A DNA stretch of 64,000 bases from Ceratodon purpureus (taxonomy: Eukaryota; Streptophyta; Bryopsida; Pseudoditrichales; Ditrichaceae), in NCBI GenBank assembly GCA_014871385.1, contig CM026421.1, forward strand, positions 14,754,548 to 14,818,547. Direction: 5' to 3'. The notes below the pieces were generated by a model. It was not told where the DNA came from. It saw nothing but the letters and a program-made list of their open reading frames with translations, and searched no databases. Made by a program: the position numbers and the translations under genes. This document shows positions 56,650 to 64,000 of this stretch, piece by piece. Within the stretch, counting starts at the first letter, position 1; every line of letters begins with the position of its first letter.

Positions 56650-57720
56650 ATTATAGGATCCGACAATGGTTTTCGGAGAACTAAAAGTGCAGGGGTCTTC
56701 AAAAAGTTTGATCTTCAAAATGCTCTGTAGGATCCGACAGCGGTTTTTTTCGGTTTTCAAATGTTGAGGGGATGTCGTTTTTCTCCGGATGCATGTTCTG
56801 TAACTTTAATAATCGGTGCCAAACTCTTGAGATTTTTGCGAGGGGTCTTCAAAAAGTTTGATCTTCAAAATGCTCTGTAGGATCCGACAGCGGTTTTTTC
56901 GGTTTTCAAATGTTGAGGGGATGTCGTTTTTCCCCGGATGCATGTTCTGTAACTTTAATAATCGGTGCCAAACTCTTGAGATTTTTGCGAGGGATCTTCA
57001 AAAAGTTTGATCTTCAAAATGCTCTGTAGGATCCGACAGCGGTTTTTTCGGTTTTCAAATGTTGAGGGGATGTCGTTTTTCCCCGGATGCATGTTCTGTA
57101 ACTTTAATAATCGGTGCCAAACTCTTGAGATTTTTGCGAGGGGTCTTCAAAAAGTTTGATCTTCAAAATGCTCTGTAGGATCCGACAGCGGTTTTTTCGG
57201 TTTTCAAATGTTGAGGGGATGTCGTTTTTCCCCGGATGCATGTTCTGTAACTTTAATAATCGGTGCCAAACTCTTGAGATTTTTGCGAGGGGTCTTCAAA
57301 AAGTTTGATCTTCAAAATTCTCTGTAGGATCCGACAGCGGTTTTTTCGGTTTTCAAATGTTGAGGGGATGTCGTTTTTCCCCGGATGCATGTTCTGTAAC
57401 TTTAATAATCGGTGCCAATCTCTTGAGATTTTTGCAAGGGGTCTTCAAAAAGTTTGATCTTCAAAATGCTCTGTAGGATCCGACAGCGGTTTTTTTCGGT
57501 TTTCAAATGTTGAGGGGATGTCGTTTTTCCCCGGATGCATGTTCTGTAACTTTAATAATCGGTGCCAAACTCTTGAGATTTTCGCGAGGGGTCTTCAAAA
57601 AGTTTGCTCTTCAAAATGCTCTGCAGGATCCGACAGCGGTTTTTTTCGGTTTTCAAATGTTGAGGGGATGTCGGATTTTTCTTGACGCATGCCGTGTAAC
57701 TTTGAAATTTGGTGACTTGA
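56650..57720 (+). repeat. 150-bp tandem array B in P1 intron 4, TGTAGGATCCGACA - 27 bp - GGGGATGT
   Basis: Seven units with GATCCGACAG at 56731, 56881, 57030, 57179, 57328, 57477 and 57627 (149-150 bp). The unit sequence (AAAAAGTTTGATCTTCAAAA, CGGATGCATGTTCTG) is unrelated to array A. A linking palindrome at 56652 lies 74 bp before the first unit. Confidence 0.88.
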
Positions 57721-58803
57721 TTTGTAGATTAAAAACCACTACGACAAACATCCGACGAAGGTGGAGATGAGTTTGGACAAATTGCTTATGGTTGCCACTA
57801 CTGAAGCACTACCCAAAGCGAAGGCAAAATGGCTGCGAATGTGGAACGGGTCAGAGAGTTCTCGAAAGACGGTAAAGTTCCCTGCGAGTCCGTGCTCGGA
57901 GAATGTGCTCGGCCCCTGGCTTTCAAGAGCTGCCTTCTGGGCTAATGTAAGAATCTCGTGCTTAGCTTCGTAAATGTCCACCTTCATCACTTCGTTTTAT
58001 ATGGGAGATTCTACTAATATCTCTGTCTAAATCTCTTTCTTTGGGCTTATGGAATCTACAGATTGAGGAGGCCGCGGAAGCTGAGTGCTCAACTTGGCTT
58101 GAAACAATTGAAAAGGAAGAAGAGGCATCTGAATCCGGCCCCAAGATAAGGCCCAAACGAGTCTCCATGGAGACTTACATGGAGAAGTGGCGAGTGCTCC
58201 TTTGGGAGAAGGCGTACGGGGCATTCTTTACAGGTGCCAATGCTTACACAAGATCTCTTCCCTTCGCGTCGCAAGCTGGAACTGACATGGCTATGAAGAG
58301 GCTGGTCTATAGGTACTTTAAGCGGGAGCTCATCCCAGCTGGAGTGGTAGACGCGTACCCAGCAGCCTGGGAGAGCTGGAAGGAGACCAACAACTCGGAG
58401 TATATGTTTACAGTGAACCAAAGAAAGGTATACAACTTGCAGCACCTCAATGAGGGATGCTGGTACCTAGAGTGCCCAAAGACTATGGTCACTGAGGAAG
58501 AAAAGGCAATCAAGGAAGTTGGAACAGCACACGAAGAAGAAGGATGGCGAAGAGGAGGTGAGTGAGTTCGTCGACGACATCCTCCCCCCAAATTTAGACA
58601 GTCTACCCAACTCGGATGCGCATGCTGTGTCCGCGGAGACGGGGGCTGCAGATGCAAGCGCGCGCAAACGAAAGAGAGGGGGTCAGCCGAAGACGACGTC
58701 AAGGGAGACCAGTAAGGAGCCACCGCAGAACAAGGAGCCATCGCAGAGGAAGAGGACGGCGAAGAAGCCAGGGAATCAGAAGGCTGAGACCACAGCACCC
58801 GAG

Positions 58804-59018
58804 GAGGGTAGCTTGTACGTGAGCGCAGAGCGCAGAGCGGAGAGCGGTGAGCGCAGATTTGGAGAGCGGAGAGCACAGAATGGGGGACAGAACCTTAAAA
58901 TAGCAATTTTTTTACTAAAAATAAATTATAAAATTAGAAGATTCGGATATTCTTAATTTATTTTTGGAAATTTACTAATTTTAGTAATTTAATTGACCCT
59001 ATAACCGTGGACTAATTA
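58804..59018 (+). repeat. E4 left terminal and subterminal repeat
   Basis: It starts GAGGGTAGCTTGTACGTGAG and is nearly identical to 34138-34352, including GACCCTATAACCGTGGA at 58994 onward. Confidence 0.85.
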
Positions 59019-59783
59019 CAGTATTTTCATTGAATTTGTAGTTCATATTCTCTTTTCTTGGTGATTAATTTTTTAACGTGCACCAATTACTATGCTCCAG
59101 CTCCTTCTAACTAGTTCAGGCATACAGTAATTCCCGTTATCTCCTTAAATTTATATGCAAATTACTACTTAAAATGTATTGGTATTGAACCTCCCAACAG
59201 GGATCAAGTAACATTTAATTTCGTAACATTTTATTAACATTGCTAGGATTCATCCACCATAGTCTACATGCCTTTCTCCTTTTTTTTTTTTTTTTTAATT
59301 TTCTTGAAATTTGTCTTGTATTTTCAATAAAATTTTCTTTATTCTATCTATCTTGTTAGAGGGGTCAAAAGCCTCCTTGCATTTGATTCTCTCCTTCATT
59401 TTATTTTCACAATCATTTTATTTTCACATTCAATTTGTTAATTTCCTTCATATTATTTTCAACCTTCATTTTAAATATTGCTATTTTTTTCTTTAATCTT
59501 TTTAATTTCAATTTATATAAATGTTTTTTTTTTTTTTTTTTTTTTCTTTTTTTTTTCATTCTTTAATTTTAATAAAAAATTTAAATGCTAAATGACCTCT
59601 GCTAAACCTTCATCTTTTTCCATTCGGTTTAAGAGGATGACAACTTCTAAATGAATGAATAGCCGATTTTCAAGGGCGCCAAGCATCTTCTTCACGGATA
59701 TTTAAGATAAGAGTAGGGAATGTCTCTGCCTCTTTTGTGTTGGTGTTATGTGAAGCTCTTTTCCGTAGTGCGGGACAGCAGCT
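59019..59783. other. E4 left non-coding region
   Basis: AT-rich with poly-T runs (about 59280 and 59523). TATTTAAG box near 59698. Counterpart of 34353-35125. Confidence 0.6.
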
Positions 59784-60236
59784 ATGGAAGACGTCAGAGA
59801 TATTGTTGTTTCACTTGCTGACGATGTTTGTCCATTTCAACCATATGTTGAGGTGGAGGACGAAGAAGAGGTGATGGCCAACAGCCAAGGGCGTCATTCG
59901 ACAACGGATGTTGACGTCCAACCGGATGTAAGAGCTGACCCTCCACGTTCAGAAAATTCGGATGAAATCATAGTGCTAGAGAAGGACGCAGATGTGCCTT
60001 TGCAACCACATGCATACTCGAAGGTTGGAAAGATCCCAAGGGGAACCTATTCCAGGGAATCAGTTAATCGGAGGCGGGGAGGTGGGCCATTGCTGAAACG
60101 TTCATACCAAGGACACGCTCCAAGTGTGGGAACGAAAGTGAATGCGAATGTAGTTTCTCCTGTAGTACAGTCAGCGGCTGGCAGTCCTGCTGATACTGTG
60201 GTGGGCAACCCTAAACGTGTTAGGTTTGAAGATTGA
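59784..60236 (+). CDS. Unknown 150-residue protein, E4 copy
   Basis: Same length and layout as 35126-35578, including the acidic N-terminus, SIM-like DEIIVLEKDAD (here with Glu in place of Val, which fits the motif better), RRRGGGPLLKRSYQG and KRVRFED. The substitutions are few and the frame is intact. It is transcribed inward from the left terminus toward T4. Confidence 0.65.
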   Translation: MEDVRDIVVSLADDVCPFQPYVEVEDEEEVMANSQGRHSTTDVDVQPDVRADPPRSENSDEIIVLEKDADVPLQPHAYSKVGKIPRGTYSRESVNRRRGGGPLLKRSYQGHAPSVGTKVNANVVSPVVQSAAGSPADTVVGNPKRVRFED

Positions 60237-60490
60237 GACATCTAATAACAAGTATATGTTTGCTGTAATAAAAGATACATGTCAGGGGATACGAAGTATA
60301 TAGTGCACTTGTTCAAGATAGATTGTATTCAAATAGAATGCAATTAATGTGAACGACAAAGCCCTTAATATAATGAAAAAGTCAATACAGCTTCTATATT
60401 GCTGACTAAGTACATGGGATATTACTAAAATCATTCACTACGTGACAAATGGCCATTGTGGAAATGGCAGTTCTAAAGTAGGAGGGCTAC

Positions 60491-63400
60491 CTATTTCTTC
60501 GCCAAGGGGTGACGCAAGATTCCACTCTCTAAGAGCAGCTTGACCTCGTTGAAGCTGAAGGTAGGCGCATGGATGAAAAGCTCCGCTTCGGGATCACGGT
60601 TGCAGACCTTCAAGAGTATGTAGTATAGGTGCTTACAATACGTGAACTGAGTCTTGCCACGGAACGTAGTCATCGTCTTCTTGAATGCTGGGCAAGTGCA
60701 ACCAGGGTAAGAACTGATGGTAATCTGGTACCGCGTGATGTGTGGAGCGACGCCCGAATCCAGCCCAATGATGCAACCGTGGCCCGGCTCAGGTATCATG
60801 GTGACGGAACGGAGGCGCGCTTTAAGAGACTCGGAGGAGCCCATGGAGAGTCGCTGCGCTTGATTGGGACGAGTGGCAGTGCGCTTCACCATCTTGCCGT
60901 CTCTCTTGCCTGGGTAGCGGTCAGCGTCTGCAGGGACTGGCAGCGAGCTGAGATTTGCAGGGGGCGGGGCAGAGGAGAAGAGGCGTCTTGGGGAGACCGG
61001 TTTCTTCTGCGGAAGTTGAAAGCCCGCTGCTTCGAGGGCAAGAATCTCAGTAAGTTTTAGGTTAGTACCTAGTTTCACTGGCCACACCTCTGGAATGGAG
61101 GGGAATTCCTGGTCCTTTGAGTAGTGTGCTACCCACTTGCGCTTAGAGCCTTTCACGCAACGCTCAATATCGTCGGAGCAGAAGAAGAACTCAGTCTTCT
61201 CCACTAGGTTCCTGCGATAGTTAGTCCAGAGCCCAGTGTAGGTCGGTGCAGCTGTGCAAAGGGGCCCCCTGACGATTCTCTCAGTGCACTTCTTCTTCGT
61301 TTCAGCTCTTTGGGCCCAGCAGCACTTCGCAGAAAGTTTGTGAAGTCTCGAAATGTGCCACTCCTTCACGTCCACCTTGGTTTCTTCAACCGCGTTGACA
61401 TGGCGAATGCCGCCCTTGTTCACAGGTGAAGGTAAAGGGGAATCAACTTCCTGGGCAGGAGGTTGGGTACATTGTACCTCGGTGTCGTGTTCGGAGTCGT
61501 CTTCGACAATGACGGGCATCTGCATAGGGCGAGCCCTGACGGCACGTCTTGGGCCTCTTGGGCGTGAGAAGTTGGTCTTATCCGGGCGATGAGACTCTTC
61601 GTCAGCTCCGATAAGGACGTCGGCTTTTCGCTTCTGTGAACCGAAGACTTCCGCTCCTGGCATGATAGGCTGACGGGTGCAAAACTCATCCGCGCCTGGC
61701 ATATCGAGCATGGGCTTGTCGAGCAGTGTAGGATTTCCCCATTTCTTCGCGTTGCGTTCCGCCATCCGGAGCCTGAGTTCCTTCTTGGATGGTCCAGTTC
61801 CGCCGACGTCACCTTTGAGGAACTGGTAGTAGTTGACAACCTGTAGAAAAGCCCGAACGAAATCGTCCACGGTAGCAACGTACAGGTCGCTCCCATTGTT
61901 TCCTGAGGCTTGGAGCCACTTGTTGTGAACTGTTTCGGCCAGGTTACAGGTGGGCATCTCTGTGAGTTCTTCTTTCGTGAATTTCTGCAGATTTTACAGT
62001 AGGTGCCGTTAGATTCACGGATTAGAGTTTTGTAGGTTAGGGCTAGGAAATGAGTATGAAATAAATCAAAATAGAGTGCAGAGATCTTACCTCGGTCATG
62101 AATCCCCCCCACTGGCGGAAGCGGTGGTGCCAGAATGACAGCCACTGATCGAGTTTGATGAGCCCGCTCTCGCCAACAACCCCGGTGGATGCCCACCATG
62201 CACGCAACGCGTGGTACAGAGTTTCCGCCTCTGCCATGCTGGTCGCATTCTTGTACTGAGTGCACATCTTCTTGTGCTGTTCCCAGAGTTCTTCGGGGAA
62301 GTGCTTCTGCGTATACGCCACCATGTTCTGAGTCCAGTGGAACAAGCACGACCTCTCCCGGTCCTCCATTGGGTCCTCTTTGTTGCCATTGCCGTAAAGG
62401 ATTCGCACTGCATTCCAATTCGCCTGTGCGTTGTCCGCCATGAACCCCTTGAAGTTCGGCGCTGCAACGCCATTGATCTCCATGACCAGGTTCAGGTTTT
62501 TCCAGAAGACGAGCTGGGCGTCCGTGTCCTCGGACTGCATGTCGCAAGTGGCGATTGTCATCACGCGGCAGTAGGTGGCGTCGTACACATGGCACGCCAT
62601 CGTCGACCAGTCTTTGACGCGTTTGACATGGTCGAACATGATCCATGCGTTCTCCAAGTCGCCACCAGCTTGCATACGGCTGACCAAGTCGACACCACTT
62701 CCCGGCCCGACCTCCGACATCTTGAAGACAAAGACTTTGTCACGCATGGATCCCTGACCAGGAAACCTATTCTCCTGGACATACGCCCAGAGACTGTTAC
62801 CACGGAGCTTGGTGATACCGTCCATGATTCCGTACCTGTTGAATTTTTTGAAGGTGGCGACTTTGTTGCGGATGTTGGGCGACGCCATGTCTTTGCATCG
62901 ATCCAGAACAGGAACCAGCTCCTCCATCGTCAGTTTCCTCGGTGGTGCATCCTCGGGCTGTAGAAGGTAGCTCCCGATGAGGAGTTTTCTCGCTTCCAGG
63001 ACAACGGCGCTCTTTGTTGCTTTGTTGTTCATCTCTACCTGCTCTTCTATTAAGCTACTAATCTCTGCTTTAGAGTCTCTGTAGTCTCCTACTTTCACTG
63101 GATGATCATGTGTTCCTATGTGAATACACACTCTAGTCTGATTCGGTTTGCCCACAACGTAATAAATCTTAGCCTCGCATGTAGCTACACATGATGGAGG
63201 TTCTTTACATACCTTGCACACTAGCGTGGAGTCAGATGGAGGAGGCTGGTCCATGACAAAAGCTTGCAGGGTACAGCCTTCGAACTCAGTCTCGTTGACC
63301 TCGAAGATCTTGGGAACACGCTTCAGGAAGTCACACTCCTTGTTGCTGCAGCGCAGCCATCCGACGCAGGTGGAACTTCGAAAAGAGAGTCCGAAGTCGT

Positions 63401-64000
63401 TTTTGATGTTTGTTGTGATGGTCTTGGTCCACAAGTGTCCGTCGTATCGTTTGTCCATTCCCTGCATAGACTTGGCGGCGAGCTTAGAGGATCCTGCAGC
63501 AGCTGGGGGCAACTCAAAAAGAACCGGACCATCAAACTTCGCAGGCAAGTACTCTACTCTCTCGTGTGTAATAGTGGAATAGTCTATCTTCTTTAAAATG
63601 TTTTTGGACCCACGCGTCTTACCAATCTCTTTAAGGAGATGAACAATGCTAACTGTGAGCTGGGACAATGGAGGAGACACATTGGAAGGAGGAGCAGCAG
63701 CGTCGACCTTAGGCACCAACTTGACGGGACTGACTTCGTCATCAGAAGAGAGAGATATGACGGTCGGAGGAGGTTTCTCTACATCTGAAGTCTCGGTACC
63801 AGGCTCGACTTTGACTTTGACATCACGAGGTAAGGGAGTCTGAATTGTGCAAGTAGAAGAGCGACGGGGGGTGAGGATCTCAGTGGATGCAGCCATCAGA
63901 GAATCAGTAAGACCATAGACTCTATAGGATCCAGGGAGGAGTCTCCACTGCAACATGTTGTTCTCATCTCTCACTGAAGGTTGCCCGAGGGTGTGGGTAA
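60491..64000 (-). CDS. T4: MULE transposase of E4, 5' end outside the window
   Basis: Exon 2 is 61984-60491 and exon 1 runs from 62091 to beyond 64000; by alignment with T3 the start codon would be at about 64169. Open throughout and nearly identical to T3, with the same catalytic (IMFDHVKR, FMADNAQANW), Cys/His, SWIM (CTCPAF, CKHLYYI) and SIM-like (TVISLSSDDE, PVIVEDDSEHD) segments. Intron donor GTAAGA and acceptor CTGCAG. Likely functional, but the missing N-terminus cannot be checked. Confidence 0.9.

Larger units (their letters stand above)
54052..58803 (+). pseudogene. P1 (3' part): ParB-like domain to basic region, frameshifted and cut by E4
   Basis: Exon 2 continues 54052-54929 (ParB-like: IKIPLCRLLPCDF, FDGNHRTRAW), then 55027-55222, 55310-55501, 57728-57946 and 58062-58803. 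Boundaries and phases equal those of P2. Near 58517 the frame slips by one base (EKAIKE, then EQHTKKKDGEEE in another frame), where P2 reads EKAIREMFTKRKDG. E4 then interrupts at 58803, before the methyltransferase-like part, which should resume beyond the window. Combined with the E2 insertion this makes three lesions. Confidence 0.82.
1..64000. mobile_element. E1: outermost Mutator-like element, partial, interrupted by E2 and E4
   Basis: E1 is what remains after E2 and E4 are removed: 1-8799, then 54052-58803, then sequence beyond the window. It holds, left to right, the tail of an unknown gene (2-379), a 224-residue gene (minus), transposase T1 (minus) and the ParB/methyltransferase-like gene P1 (plus). 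The mirror-image order is seen at the right side of E2, where an end follows about 180 bp beyond the corresponding gene. I therefore infer that the E1 left terminus lies a few hundred bases before position 1. Neither terminus is visible, so its size and target duplication are unknown. T1 and P1 are both broken, which fits an old copy. Confidence 0.75.
58804..64000. mobile_element. E4: near-identical relative of E3, inserted in exon 6 of P1, truncated by window end
   Basis: From 58804 the sequence repeats the E3 left end (34138 onward) with few differences, through the 150-residue gene and into transposase T4. Position 58804 interrupts the P1 frame after its basic nuclear-localisation-like stretch. 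The 9 bp before the element (58795-58803, GCACCCGAG) should be the target duplication, but the right end is outside the window. The similarity to E3 includes non-coding AT-rich sequence, with mostly poly-T length changes, so the two copies moved recently. Confidence 0.9.

Noticed and set aside
55540..57720. Centromeric satellite
   Set aside because: The 150-bp arrays have only about seven units each, lie in one intron and share a core with arrays of other sequence in the sister gene.
1..64000. LTR retrotransposon, Helitron or Maverick as explanation for the large elements
   Set aside because: No reverse transcriptase, integrase, Rep/helicase or DNA polymerase seen. Inverted ends, 9-12 bp duplications and a MULE core with SWIM finger point to Mutator-like elements.

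Overview
The window is eukaryotic DNA, most likely from a plant outside the seed plants (green lineage is my inference). Genes are split by short U-rich GT-AG introns of about 80-110 bp, and large introns and spacers are AT-rich. I see no ordinary host gene, rRNA or tRNA. Nearly everything belongs to a nest of at least four large Mutator-like (MULE-type) DNA transposons, here called E1 to E4.

Layout. E1 is the outermost element and runs off both window edges. E2 (8800-54039, about 45 kb, or 30.5 kb without its own insert) sits in a coding exon of E1 and is flanked by the 12-bp duplication GTGTTGGAAGAC. E3 (34138-48864, 14.7 kb) sits in the transposase exon of E2 and is flanked by the 9-bp duplication TTCAAGGGC. 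E4 (58804 to beyond 64000) sits in another E1 exon and is a near copy of the E3 left end. E2 has inverted termini made of GTGAGC-type short repeats. E3 does too, and E4 shows the same left end.

Shared gene plan. E1, E2 and E3 each carry two large divergent genes. One is T, a MULE transposase of about 1,150-1,190 residues with an N-terminal Cys/His zinc-binding region, a DDE-type core and a C-terminal SWIM zinc finger. The other is P, a protein of about 1,300-1,390 residues with a ParB/sulfiredoxin-like domain (GNHR motif) followed by a DNA-methyltransferase-like fold in beta-class order. In P the DPPY-type catalytic motif reads DIPE, while the SAM-binding motif is well kept. E4 shows the T side only. 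T1 and T2 carry nonsense codons and T2 is split by E3. T3 is complete, T4 is open as far as seen, P2 has an unbroken 1,306-codon frame over eight exons, and P1 is broken three ways.

Accessory genes. E1 and E2 share an unknown 224-residue protein and an unknown protein of about 166-191 residues at the T end. E3 and E4 have a 150-residue protein there instead. E2 also carries a long AT-rich arm with small cysteine-rich acidic proteins and other unknown genes. Two proteins contain four tandem heptads of the form Y-x-P-T-S-P-x, resembling the RNA polymerase II C-terminal domain. SUMO-interacting-motif-like sequences (for example VIVLSDDDSD) recur in most of the element proteins.

Non-coding signal. 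A 14-bp palindrome, TGTCGGATCCGACA, and its derivatives recur in E1 and E2. It is followed, almost always after 27 bp, by GGTAC, CCGGGG or GGGGAT. Arrays of this bipartite unit fill the same intron of P1 and P2 with 75-bp or 150-bp phasing. CCGGGG with the same 27-bp gap also builds the E2 termini. My working model is a transposon family with its own DNA-binding or anti-silencing factor (P) and its own dispersed target sites, comparable in logic to VANC and its motifs in Arabidopsis VANDAL elements. That model is inference.
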